From: Streptomyces sp. NBC_00582
Lineage (GTDB): Bacteria > Actinomycetota > Actinomycetes > Streptomycetales > Streptomycetaceae
Assembly (NCBI RefSeq): GCF_036345155.1
Contig: NZ_CP107772.1
Location: 2,418,001 to 2,482,000 of the forward strand
Direction of reading: 5' to 3'
Length of the DNA stretch: 64,000 bases
Shown one piece after another: positions 25,249 through 33,323 of the stretch. The notes under the pieces are model-generated. The model did no database searches. It was not told the origin of the DNA and was given only the letters and a program-made list of their open reading frames with translations. The position numbers and the translations under genes were made by a program. Within the stretch, counting starts at the first letter, position 1, and each line of letters opens with the position of its first letter.

Positions 25249-26216
25249 TGTTCCCGGAACCCCACGACCCCCAGACCACGGCGCGGATGCGAACCGCCCA
25301 CGGACACGCTTGCGCTGCTCTGGGCACCCGGCCCGAACCAGACGCAGACGAGACATGGGGGTGGCGCGGCCGAACGCTGAGCCTGCCCGTCATCGCCGCC
25401 AACGGCCCGGCCTGGCTCCGCGTCGGCTGCGCCCCGTCCGGCGAGATCAACGCCACGTTCTGGAACGGCTCTGTTGCGGCCCAACAGGCCATCCCGGAAT
25501 CGGTACCCCGCCCTCGACTACGCGTCGTTCATGACTGGAACGACGAGCAATGGACGTACCGCGCGGAACTGTATGAACGGGTCACCGCCCGGCCCGCCTC
25601 CCCAGCCTCCGCGCTGACCACCGCCCCGGATCTGCCGTCCACCTGGTGGAGAGCTGTCCGCGCCGTGCTCCACGACATCGCTCCGGTGCCCACCGACCGC
25701 TTCACCGTGCACGAGCCCTTCCTCAAGCGCGCCATGCCACAGTTTCTCGGCACACCTATCGACACCACACCACCGTCATGGTCGACGGCGCACGGCGACT
25801 TCCACTGGGCGAACCTCTGCGCGCCCGAACTCCGCATATTCGACTGGGAAGGTTGGGGCCTCGCCCCCACGGGCTACGACGCTGCCGTGCTCCACAGCTA
25901 CAGCTTGCTCATCCCCTCCGTTGCCGCCTGCGTCCGCCGCGAAATGAAGGACGTGCTCAACACCCCCGACGGCCGGTTCGCCGAACTCGCCGTCATCACT
26001 CAGATCCTCCACAGCACAACTCACGGTGACAACCTCGACCTCGCCGAGCCCCTTCGCCGCCGCGCCGAACATCTGCTGGGACGCCCTGTTCCCCCACCAG
26101 GCGGCCCGAGCGCTGCCCCAAGGGCCCTTGTTGAACGGATCACGCCGACAAGTCCCGGCGCAGAGTGCGGATCACCACCCGCGGCTCAGCAAGGCGGCGG
26201 GCAGGCCGCGATATGA
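25248..26216 (+). CDS. APH-like kinase in the FxLD cluster
   Basis: A 322-residue protein. The catalytic loop is TAHGDFHWANLCAPEL (near 180) and the metal motif IFDWEGWGLAP, both intact. The N-lobe is short and atypical (GPAWLRVGCAPSGEINATFW). Position in the operon, coupled to genes on both sides (TGATG at the start, ATGA at the end), suggests a role in processing, self-protection or a tailoring phosphorylation of the lanthipeptide. Kinase genes of this type recur in FxLD-type clusters as I recall, but no function has been shown. The last 35 residues are low-complexity. Confidence 0.8.
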   Translation: MFPEPHDPQTTARMRTAHGHACAALGTRPEPDADETWGWRGRTLSLPVIAANGPAWLRVGCAPSGEINATFWNGSVAAQQAIPESVPRPRLRVVHDWNDEQWTYRAELYERVTARPASPASALTTAPDLPSTWWRAVRAVLHDIAPVPTDRFTVHEPFLKRAMPQFLGTPIDTTPPSWSTAHGDFHWANLCAPELRIFDWEGWGLAPTGYDAAVLHSYSLLIPSVAACVRREMKDVLNTPDGRFAELAVITQILHSTTHGDNLDLAEPLRRRAEHLLGRPVPPPGGPSAAPRALVERITPTSPGAECGSPPAAQQGGGQAAI

Positions 26217-27367
26217 GCACACGCCCGCACCACAGCATTCCAGACAGCAGCCCACTCGCACATCGCGTGGTCTCGCACTTTCCCCTGGTGTGCCGGCCCC
26301 GCCTGACCTGCCCGGATCTCGAAACCCGGATCGCGGAGGTACAGAGGCACGCGAAGCTCTGCGAAAACCCGGCAGAACCTGCCGAGCGGCGTCACCGAGC
26401 CTGCGTGGTCTGGAACCTAGCAGCGCTGATCGCGGCGGATTGCGGCATGCCCGACCTTGCCGCATCCCTGTGCGAACGCCAGTTTCATATCTTCCACTCG
26501 ACGTGGCCAGTGACCGGTCGCACAGCGATCGCGTCACTCCAGCCACTCGTCAACCTCGCTCGCCTCACCCACCGGGCAGGCGACCCTCACGGCGCCTACC
26601 AGACACTTCACTCCATGAACCACGCCGTGCACCACGGAGGAAATGCCCTGGTCCACGGCACGGCCATCTCCTTCGACCACTTCGTCGCGACCCACGCGGA
26701 CCGAAAAGACGCCGCCGAATGGCTGCGGGCGATCATGCTCGAAGACGGCACCCGCCTCCTGGCAACCACCAGCCAGTGGACGAAGGCCGCTGCACACGCC
26801 GCCGTGTACGACACCGCCGGCGAACTCCTACACGAAGCCCGGCAAACACAGGTCATTGGAAGCCTGCACAACGGTCATACCGACTCGGCACTCGCGACCC
26901 TTGAAGCCAGCGTGATCACCGAACCCTGGGAGCGGGCGGTCGCGGCGTGTCTGCGCAGCTATATCGACCTGCGCACCAAACAGCTGACGCCCGAAGGCGT
27001 GTCGCAGGCACTGGCCATGGTTCACTACGCCCAGCAATCGACCGACCATGACACGGCCCACTTCCGTTTACGGCTCGGCCTCACCGCGGTTGATCTCACC
27101 GCTGAGATGTTCCCGGGACAGGCGACGGCCCTGTGCAGCGAGTTGATCCGGAACGCCACGGACTCCGAAGACGCCTTCGCCGCCAGGGAAGTCCTACGCC
27201 ACAACACCACTCGCAGGCAGATTGCTCCGGCTGACAGAGAAGCGCTCAACACGCTTATCCGCAGGGCGGGCCTAGGCCGCGGATCGATCCCGCCACCTCT
27301 GCTCGCCGACTTGTTGGCAGCGGTCGAGAGCGCGGAGAGCGTCCTGAGCCGAGCCCTCCGCACCTGA
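26213..27367 (+). CDS. Alpha-helical repeat protein of the FxLD cluster
   Basis: A 384-residue soluble helical protein that I cannot assign to a named enzyme family. Repeats of about 35-40 residues are visible (CVVWNLAALIAADCGMPDLA; LVNLARLTHRAGDPHGAYQT; IGSLHNGHTDSALATLEASV; LRLGLTAVDLTAEMFPGQAT), as in TPR-like scaffolds. There are no catalytic motifs, signal peptide or membrane helices. It begins inside the kinase stop (ATGA), so it is cotranslated and may help bind the precursor or assemble the enzymes. A role in regulation is also possible. Confidence 0.65.
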   Translation: MSTRPHHSIPDSSPLAHRVVSHFPLVCRPRLTCPDLETRIAEVQRHAKLCENPAEPAERRHRACVVWNLAALIAADCGMPDLAASLCERQFHIFHSTWPVTGRTAIASLQPLVNLARLTHRAGDPHGAYQTLHSMNHAVHHGGNALVHGTAISFDHFVATHADRKDAAEWLRAIMLEDGTRLLATTSQWTKAAAHAAVYDTAGELLHEARQTQVIGSLHNGHTDSALATLEASVITEPWERAVAACLRSYIDLRTKQLTPEGVSQALAMVHYAQQSTDHDTAHFRLRLGLTAVDLTAEMFPGQATALCSELIRNATDSEDAFAAREVLRHNTTRRQIAPADREALNTLIRRAGLGRGSIPPPLLADLLAAVESAESVLSRALRT

Positions 27368-27425
27368 TCGAAGCACCAGACACCGCGCACGGCGCGACCG
27401 CGCTCACTGAACGACCGACAGCCCC

Positions 27426-27431
27426 TAACCT
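27426..27431 (+). promoter_or_regulatory. -10 hexamer just before the second FxLD methyltransferase
   Basis: TAACCT ends 7 nt before ATG 27439, the leaderless arrangement seen elsewhere in this window. If used, the second methyltransferase would have its own promoter. A GGAG inside the first codons could instead serve GTG 27451 from the upstream transcript. Confidence 0.45.
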
Positions 27432-27438
27432 CAAGCGA

Positions 27439-28677
27439 ATGGAGACCACCGTGACGCCCGTCACCGATCCCGCCGTACAGCACGACAAGCTCGTGAGCCG
27501 CCTCGTCGACAGCGGCCACCTGCGCACCCCGGAAGTCGTTGCCGCGTTCCGGAACACCGAGCGCCACCGCTTCCTCCCCGGTGTCGACCTTCAGAGCGCC
27601 TTCGCCGACGACGCCGTAGCGATCAAGCACGACACGACGGGCACGATGCTTTCCTGCATCTCCGCCCCCTCCATCGTCGCCACCCAGCTCGAACAACTGG
27701 GCGCCCAGCCCGGCCACAAGATCCTCGAAGCCGGCGCCGGCACCGGCTACAACGCCCGGCTGCTGTCCGAACTCGTGGCGCCCGACGGCCACGTGTGGAC
27801 CGTGGACGTCGACCAGGACCTCGTCGACGGCGCACGAAAGAACCTCGCGCAGACCGGAGCCGCAAACGTCACCGTCGCACTGGGCGACGGCGCCGCCGGT
27901 CTGCCCGAGCACGCGCCCTTCGACCGCATCCAGTTCACAGTCGGCGCCGGCGACATCCCCGTGCGGATTCTCAACCAGCTCGCCCCCGGCGGACGCCTCG
28001 TCATCCCGATGCGGATCCGCGGCAGCATCTCCCGCAGCTTCGCGTTCGAACGCGACGGCCAGACCTGGAGGACGGTCTCAACCGAGATGATGACGTTCGT
28101 CCCCCTGCGCAAGGGCGTCTGCGACGACGTCCGCACCATGGTCGACATGGCAGGTGAAGGCGACGTGCGCCTGGAGACCTACAGCGAGCAGAACGTCGAC
28201 CGCGAAGCGATCCGGACCGTCCTGGACCAGCCCCCGGCCGAGATCTACACCAGCGTGAAGTTCCGCAAGGGCGACTCCTACGAGTGGCTCTACCTGTATC
28301 TGGCATACGTGTTGCCGAGCGGCCTGTCCCGGATGCCGGGGTCCCGTTCCGGCCTCGTCCCGAACTTCGGCTGGGGCTCGATGACCGCACTCGACGGCGA
28401 CACTCTGGCCTACCTCACGAAGCAGGAAGGCGATGACGAGCACGGCCATTTCTGGCAGATCGGGGTCATCGGCCACGGCCCGCGCGCCAGCGAACTTGCC
28501 GACCAGGTCGCCACCGAAATCAGCGAGTGGGACAAAAACTGGGGCAGCAACTCACCCGAGCCCAGCTTCCGCATGGCCGTCGGTGATGCCCGCGACCAAC
28601 TGACAGCCGACGAGTCAGGCTTCGTTATGGACAAGCCCTGCAGTCGCCTCGTCGTCGACTGGCCGCGCAGGAGTTGA
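27439..28677 (+). CDS. FxLD-system PIMT-like methyltransferase (second copy)
   Basis: A 412-residue homologue of the enzyme at 18277. It has HDKLVSRLVDSGHLRTPEVV and AAFRNTERHRFLPG, the motif I region GHKILEAGAGTGYNARLLSE (a canonical GxGTGYN, better conserved than the first copy), VWTVDVDQDLVDGARKNL and FDRIQFTVGAGDIPVRILNQ. The C-terminal domain has the family pattern QVATEISEWDKNW ... CSRLVVDWPRR. Two such genes with different SAM loops, one at each end of the cluster, suggest two modification events or division into an active and a helper subunit. It is separated by 71 nt from the preceding gene and may have its own promoter. Confidence 0.87.
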   Translation: METTVTPVTDPAVQHDKLVSRLVDSGHLRTPEVVAAFRNTERHRFLPGVDLQSAFADDAVAIKHDTTGTMLSCISAPSIVATQLEQLGAQPGHKILEAGAGTGYNARLLSELVAPDGHVWTVDVDQDLVDGARKNLAQTGAANVTVALGDGAAGLPEHAPFDRIQFTVGAGDIPVRILNQLAPGGRLVIPMRIRGSISRSFAFERDGQTWRTVSTEMMTFVPLRKGVCDDVRTMVDMAGEGDVRLETYSEQNVDREAIRTVLDQPPAEIYTSVKFRKGDSYEWLYLYLAYVLPSGLSRMPGSRSGLVPNFGWGSMTALDGDTLAYLTKQEGDDEHGHFWQIGVIGHGPRASELADQVATEISEWDKNWGSNSPEPSFRMAVGDARDQLTADESGFVMDKPCSRLVVDWPRRS

Positions 28678-29129
28678 GCCGACGATGCCATCACAGCAAT
28701 GGAGAGAATTTCAGCCCCGTTGACCAGCATCACCCGAGCATGCAGCGCAGCGGTATTTCCCGTTCTGGGTGCCAGCACCCGTGTACACCATGCATTTTCA
28801 CAGGTTCTGACCTCAGAACATCGATTACTTCCCTGGTTTACCTGTAAAATCATTGAAGGCCGGAAACGGTCACCCGGGCGTCGCGGACATGACGCAAGAC
28901 GACAAGTCTGCGCCCCCGGAGGACATCGTGCCCGCCCCGTTTCCCGCCTTATCCGGTATGACGGCCCAACTCGGCCACGCCCGGACCAATGCGGTCACCA
29001 GCTGCGCAGGCGCGCCATCTTTCAGGCGCGCCGACGCCTCAAGTCCCGCAGCCACGCGGGTCCTTGCCGCTGACCCGAAGGGTAACCCGGGGTCCCTCGG
29101 ACGCACTCACCTGGCAGAAACCCAATTCC
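28678..29129 (+). promoter_or_regulatory. Intergenic region with duplicated promoter-leader and structured segment
   Basis: This 452-nt gap starts AT-richer than its surroundings (28690-28860). TAAAAT (28845-28850) precedes the second copy of the 27-base leader block (28860-28886), ending with GGAG and GTG 28928. From 28990 there are strong local structures: CAGGCGCGCC twice (about 29007 and 29023), CCCGC/GCGGG arms, and ACCCGAAGGGT, leading to the GTG at 29130. The open frame across it is not coding-like. It may be a regulated leader for the small membrane gene and conservon. Confidence 0.45.
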
Positions 29130-29324
29130 GTGAGCATCACTGTCTCCCTGGTCGTTGTGCTGGCCGTCATGGTGTGGCTGCTGATCCGCAAAGGCGGCCT
29201 CAAGGCCGGCCACGCAATAGCGGCCATACTCCTCGGCTTCTATCTCCACGACAGCTCGCTCGCTCCGTCCATCAGCCGCATCGTGCAGAGCGTGGCCGAG
29301 ACAATCAGCGGAATCCGCATATAG
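29130..29324 (+). CDS. Small membrane protein before the conservon
   Basis: A 64-residue protein from GTG 29130. Residues 2-18 (SITVSLVVVLAVMVWLLIR) form a transmembrane helix, followed by KGGLKAGHAIAAILLGFYLH, a second amphipathic or membrane segment, and a tail SSLAPSISRIVQSVAETISG. I recall similar 60-70 residue proteins as common in streptomycetes, but without function. It precedes cvnA in the same direction. Confidence 0.7.
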   Translation: MSITVSLVVVLAVMVWLLIRKGGLKAGHAIAAILLGFYLHDSSLAPSISRIVQSVAETISGIRI

Positions 29325-29531
29325 ACCGGCCGTCGGGGCACCGCAGTGAGCCCGGACCGTACGCCGCCTCCCCCGTCGGCTGCGGACTGGTGCGCGTGCC
29401 CCGGCGGCCACTCCCACCAAAGTCTCGGCCTGGTCGCCGCTGTTCCCGCGCCCGGAGCCGGTGCGCTGCTCGCCCGTTCCCCGCCGGCCGCCCTTTCCTC
29501 CCTGTCAGGACCACGTTCCGCGAGGTCACCC

Positions 29532-31178
29532 ATGTCTGATCTGTCATGCCCGCGCCCAAACGGTCACCGACGTAGCCAGCGACGGCGTGCGCACGGTGCC
29601 GCGCCACTACGCACCGAGAAGGGACTACGCCTGCGGCTGCGGCTTCTGGCGTTCATACCCACCTTCTTGACCTTGGCGATCTTGTGCATGGCGACTGCCG
29701 TCGGCACGGCGGCCGGCGTCCATGTGAATGGCTGGATCATCGTGGCGGCGGTAGCAGCGGCTGGTCTGACCGTGCTGATCGCCGCAGATTGGCTGGCAGT
29801 TCGCACTGCGGCTGAGCTACACCGGCAGCGCAGCGAGTACAGCGATGCAGTACATGGCTGGCTGCGCCACTTCACATCCGCTGTGGACGAAGGACGCAAG
29901 AGCATCAGCGGCGCCCTGGAGCAGCTCGACCGGGGCGAGCGGCCCTGCGCTCCCGCCTTCAGCGCGACACAGGCGAACTCCGATGGCAACCCGTGGAACG
30001 AAGCCGAAGCCGCCCTGGCCCAGCTGAACGAAGAAGCCTGGCGGGCGGTGGTGAACGGTCGACAGGCCGAACTGACACAGGCACTCGTTTATCTCGCCGG
30101 CGGCTTGACCCTGCTGCTCGTACGCGCGCTCGGCATCGTGACGGAGCTGACCAAGCAGGTCCAGGATCCGGACGTGCTGTACCGCGTGTTTGACGTCAAC
30201 AATCTACTCAAGCGCATGCGGCGGTCGGCCGGGCGGCTGGCGGTTCTGGGGGGCGTGAAGGCGCGCACGCTGAACCAGCCGATCGGGCTGGTGGATCTGC
30301 TGCGTGGCGCGTCGGGGGAAATCGAGAAGTACGCCCGGGTCCGCATGCACACGTCCACCCTGAACGTGCAGGTACCGGGCTTCGCGGGACCCGATCTCAT
30401 CCACCTGCTGGCCGAGTTGGAGGAGAACGCCACCCTCTGCTCGCCCCCGGACAGCAAGGTCGTCGTGCGCGCGACGAGGGTCACCGCGGGTCTGTCCGTG
30501 GAGATCGAGGACCGGGGCATAGGCATGGCTCAGGGCGAACTCGATCGCTACAACCGGATGTTGGCCGATCCACAGGAGTCGGACCTGGCCGAGCAGCTGG
30601 CCCAGCGCCAGACCGGCCTGCTCGTGGTGGCCAAACTCGCCCGCCGGTACGGCGTCCAGGTGCAGCTGCAGAAGAATCTCATGCACGGCACCACGGCGCT
30701 CGTTGTGGTGCCGGACAAACTCCTGCTCTGGCAGGGCAATGCGGAGGCCCTGCCGCAGGCTCAACCTGCCGCACACGTTGCCGCTCTCCCAGGCCCAGAG
30801 GCGGCATTCGCGGGGCGCCCCGGCCCGCAGCCGACTGGCGGCCCGAGGCCCAGCCCCCCGGCCCCGGCCCCCGCGGGGATGGCGGCATTGCCTCACCGCC
30901 CTGCCCGGCGTACGCCAGCGCAGCACACCGTCGCCTCGGCAGCGAGCATGGCAACGCCTCCGCGGAGCGCACCACACGACACTCGCCCCAGGTTGCCGCA
31001 GCGGACACCACAGGCAACGGCCCATGAGCCTGCGCCCCCTGCCGCGCCAGGGGCCGCCCCCGCCTCACTAGCGCCGCCGGATCCGGCTTTCGTCAGCAAG
31101 TTCGCCCAGGGTGTGCATCGCGCGGAGCAAGCCGAGGCAGACAGCGTGGCGCGGCCGTCCGAGGGGAGTGCGAGCTAG
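29532..31178 (+). CDS. cvnA: Conservon sensor-kinase-like protein CvnA
   Basis: A membrane sensor of the G-protein-like conservon complex. Starting at ATG 29532 the product is 548 residues; GTG 29346 would add 62 residues of low-complexity sequence. Two transmembrane segments lie near the N-terminus (FIPTFLTLAILCMATAVGTA; GWIIVAAVAAAGLTVLIAAD). A HATPase domain follows with N-box LLAELEENATLCSPPDSKV and G1 box EIEDRGIGMAQGEL. There is no clear phospho-acceptor His box. The last 150 residues are Pro/Ala-rich and disordered. cvnB, cvnC and cvnD follow, the canonical order. Confidence 0.88.
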   Translation: MSDLSCPRPNGHRRSQRRRAHGAAPLRTEKGLRLRLRLLAFIPTFLTLAILCMATAVGTAAGVHVNGWIIVAAVAAAGLTVLIAADWLAVRTAAELHRQRSEYSDAVHGWLRHFTSAVDEGRKSISGALEQLDRGERPCAPAFSATQANSDGNPWNEAEAALAQLNEEAWRAVVNGRQAELTQALVYLAGGLTLLLVRALGIVTELTKQVQDPDVLYRVFDVNNLLKRMRRSAGRLAVLGGVKARTLNQPIGLVDLLRGASGEIEKYARVRMHTSTLNVQVPGFAGPDLIHLLAELEENATLCSPPDSKVVVRATRVTAGLSVEIEDRGIGMAQGELDRYNRMLADPQESDLAEQLAQRQTGLLVVAKLARRYGVQVQLQKNLMHGTTALVVVPDKLLLWQGNAEALPQAQPAAHVAALPGPEAAFAGRPGPQPTGGPRPSPPAPAPAGMAALPHRPARRTPAQHTVASAASMATPPRSAPHDTRPRLPQRTPQATAHEPAPPAAPGAAPASLAPPDPAFVSKFAQGVHRAEQAEADSVARPSEGSAS

Positions 31179-31268
31179 CCGGCCACAGCCGCCTCCCGAC
31201 CACGTCCTTTGTGCCCGCCCTCGCTCCTGGGCACCAGCCGTACAGCGTACGAAGATACGGAGAATTCG

Positions 31269-31745
31269 ATGACCCCCGACTCGGCAAAAGTCCAGCCGGA
31301 AGAGGTTGTGGACCAGCTGCTCAACGACCTTGCCCAGGTGCCGGAAGTGACTGGAGTCCTGCTCGCCTCGCAGGATGGCATGAGGCTGGCTCACGCAGGA
31401 CCGGGAATGGACGGCAAACTGGCGGACCGCATGGCCGCAGTGATCAACGGCCTGTACTCGATCGCCAACGGCGTCGACGACGGCGAGGGCCGTGTCGAAC
31501 AGGTCCTCATCAGGAAGAACAACTGGCTCCTGTTCATCATGAGCGCCGGGAACCCGCCGGCCGTGGTGGCACGGAACGCGGGACGCGACCCGGACAAGGT
31601 CGAAAGCGTGTTGGGGGTTCTGACCAACACGCGGGCGGACGAAGGGGCGGTCGGTTTCGCGATGGTCAACCTCATCCGGCGGATGGGTGAGCTGCTGGCC
31701 ACACAGGCACGCGTGGGCGGGGCGCTTTCCGGTGGCGGCCAGTGA
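31269..31745 (+). CDS. cvnB: Roadblock/LC7 protein CvnB
   Basis: A 158-residue roadblock-domain protein. The signature is DQLLNDLAQVPEVTGVLLAS with QDGMRLAHAG, then LADRMAAVINGLYSIANGV and LLFIMSAGNPPAVVARN, continuing to ...VGFAMVNLIRRMGELL. Roadblock proteins modulate small GTPases; in conservons they associate with CvnD and CvnA at the membrane. One nucleotide separates its stop from the cvnC start. The ATG 31269 is favoured over upstream frame continuation. Confidence 0.92.
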   Translation: MTPDSAKVQPEEVVDQLLNDLAQVPEVTGVLLASQDGMRLAHAGPGMDGKLADRMAAVINGLYSIANGVDDGEGRVEQVLIRKNNWLLFIMSAGNPPAVVARNAGRDPDKVESVLGVLTNTRADEGAVGFAMVNLIRRMGELLATQARVGGALSGGGQ

Positions 31746-31746
31746 G

Positions 31747-32112
31747 ATGGCGGCCGCAAGCGGCCCGGCCTGGACCGTCGAGGACACCGAGGCCCCCAGC
31801 CTCTACGTCCTGACCGGCGGCCAGACCAGGCCCACGCACGACTTACAGATCGAGACGCTGCTGTGGGCCGAGACAGAACCGCCCCCCGGCCAGCCGCCGG
31901 AAGCCGCACAGGCCATGGCGTTGTGCCGGGAGCGGCCCGTGGCGGTCGCCGAGATCGGCGCCCTGATCGGGTTGCCCTTCCAGATCACCAGGATCCTCAT
32001 GTCCCGGCTGATCGACATCGGCGCGCTGAGCGCCGTGACCGCCACGAACGCCGCTGACCTTCCCGACGTTGCTCTCCTGAAGGCCCTTCGCGATGGACTC
32101 CTCAAGCTCTGA
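31747..32112 (+). CDS. cvnC: DUF742 protein CvnC
   Basis: A 121-residue DUF742 protein, winged-helix-like. It shows PSLYVLTGGQTRPTHDLQIE, then ETLLW, ALCRERPVAVAEIGALIGLP and ILMSRLIDIGALSAVT, ending DVALLKALRDGLLKL. It is a fixed conservon component of unknown biochemical role, coupled to cvnB (1-nt gap) and cvnD (20-nt overlap). Confidence 0.92.
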   Translation: MAAASGPAWTVEDTEAPSLYVLTGGQTRPTHDLQIETLLWAETEPPPGQPPEAAQAMALCRERPVAVAEIGALIGLPFQITRILMSRLIDIGALSAVTATNAADLPDVALLKALRDGLLKL

Positions 32113-32722
32113 CCTCGGGCTGTCACCCCGGCTCGGCGGGGCGAAGCCCATATCAATCAAGATCGTCATCGCCGGCGGGTTCGGGGTCGGCAAGACCACG
32201 TTTGTGGGTGCTGTCTCCGAGATCACCCCGCTGCGTACGGAGGCCGTGATGACGGCCGCCTCCGAGGGCGTGGACGACCTCACGCTGCTGTTCGACAAGA
32301 AGGCGACCACCGTCGGCATGGACTTCGGCCGGATCACCTTCCCGCAGCTGAACACCATCCTGATGCTGTTCGGCACGCCGGGACAGACCCGGTTCTGGTT
32401 CATGTGGGACGAGCTCACGCGAGGAGCCCTCGCCGCGGTTGTCCTCGTCGACACCCGCCGCCTCGACGAGAGCTTTCCCGCGGTCGACTACTTCGAGCGG
32501 CTCGGTCTGCCCTTCCTCGTCGCCGTGAACGAGTTCGACAACGCCAGCCGCTACGACCCCGACGAAGTCTCATCCGCTCTTGCCCTGCCGGCCACGGTCC
32601 CGGTCGTGCTGTGCGATGCCCGAAAAAGGGCGGACGCGGCCGGTGTACTCGGCCGTCTCGTCGACCACGCGCTCACCCGCTCACATCCCCCTGCCAACCT
32701 TCTGCAAGGAGCACAGCAGTGA
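32093..32722 (+). CDS. cvnD: Conservon GTPase CvnD
   Basis: A 209-residue Ras-like GTP-binding protein. The P-loop is IAGGFGVGKTTF (about 28-38); the switch II region is MLFGTPGQTRFWFMWDEL. The usual NKxD is replaced by VAVNEFDNA, the form normal for CvnD. It should cycle between GDP and GTP states to relay the CvnA signal. Overlaps cvnC by 20 nt and the GAF gene by 4 nt. Confidence 0.93.
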   Translation: MDSSSSDLGLSPRLGGAKPISIKIVIAGGFGVGKTTFVGAVSEITPLRTEAVMTAASEGVDDLTLLFDKKATTVGMDFGRITFPQLNTILMLFGTPGQTRFWFMWDELTRGALAAVVLVDTRRLDESFPAVDYFERLGLPFLVAVNEFDNASRYDPDEVSSALALPATVPVVLCDARKRADAAGVLGRLVDHALTRSHPPANLLQGAQQ

Positions 32723-33255
32723 ACCCTCACGCTCCGTCCGATCTCCTGTCCGCCACCGGTCACGACGTCGACTGGCAGAGCCACCTGCCTGAATTCTTCG
32801 ACCCCGCAGCGCCGCCCGTGGGCGCGTTCGACGCGTTCGCCCAGCAGGTGGCCAAAGCGGCCGGCACCCCGTACGCCATGCTCAACTGGGTCGGCAGCGA
32901 GCAGTTCTTCCTCGGTCTCGCCAACCCCGCCGGCGGCGAACTGCCGGTGGTGAGTCGCACCATGCCGCTGACCCAGGGCTTCTGCCCGCACGTCGTCCAG
33001 CGCCGGGGCTCACTGGTGCTGACCGACGTCCTCGACTTCGACGAGTTCGCCGGCAACTCGGTCGTCGACGAGATCGGGGTCCGCGTCTACGGAGGAGCCC
33101 CTCTCATCGACGAACGTACGAACCACGTCTGGGGCACCGTCTGCGTGGTCGGCACCGAGCCGCGTCCCCGCTCGGAAGGACGCCCGCTGTGGAATCTGAT
33201 CGACCACTACCGCGACCTCTTCATGACCGAGTTCTACCGACGTACCAGCTCGTAG
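32719..33255 (+). CDS. GAF-domain protein of the conservon
   Basis: A 178-residue protein made mostly of one GAF-like domain: FDAFAQQVAKAAGTPYAMLN, FCPHVVQRRGSLVLTDVLDF and VRVYGGAPLIDERTNHVWGT, then VCVVGTEPRPRSE. GAF domains bind small ligands or sense redox state. In other conservons the fifth position holds a cytochrome P450 or another effector; here it is a GAF protein, which may be the sensor input or output. The start overlaps the cvnD stop (GTGA). Confidence 0.82.
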   Translation: MNPHAPSDLLSATGHDVDWQSHLPEFFDPAAPPVGAFDAFAQQVAKAAGTPYAMLNWVGSEQFFLGLANPAGGELPVVSRTMPLTQGFCPHVVQRRGSLVLTDVLDFDEFAGNSVVDEIGVRVYGGAPLIDERTNHVWGTVCVVGTEPRPRSEGRPLWNLIDHYRDLFMTEFYRRTSS

Positions 33256-33323
33256 CACCGTCACAACGTTGCCCAAGGCCGCACAGCAGCGACCAGCCAC
33301 GCAGGGAGAAGGGGAGTACCACG

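Noticed and set aside
28853..29539. 228-codon forward frame over the post-FxLD gap
   Set aside because: Runs in the wrong frame through the small membrane gene and is full of Arg/Pro/His; the leader homology with 17510 is better explained as regulatory DNA.
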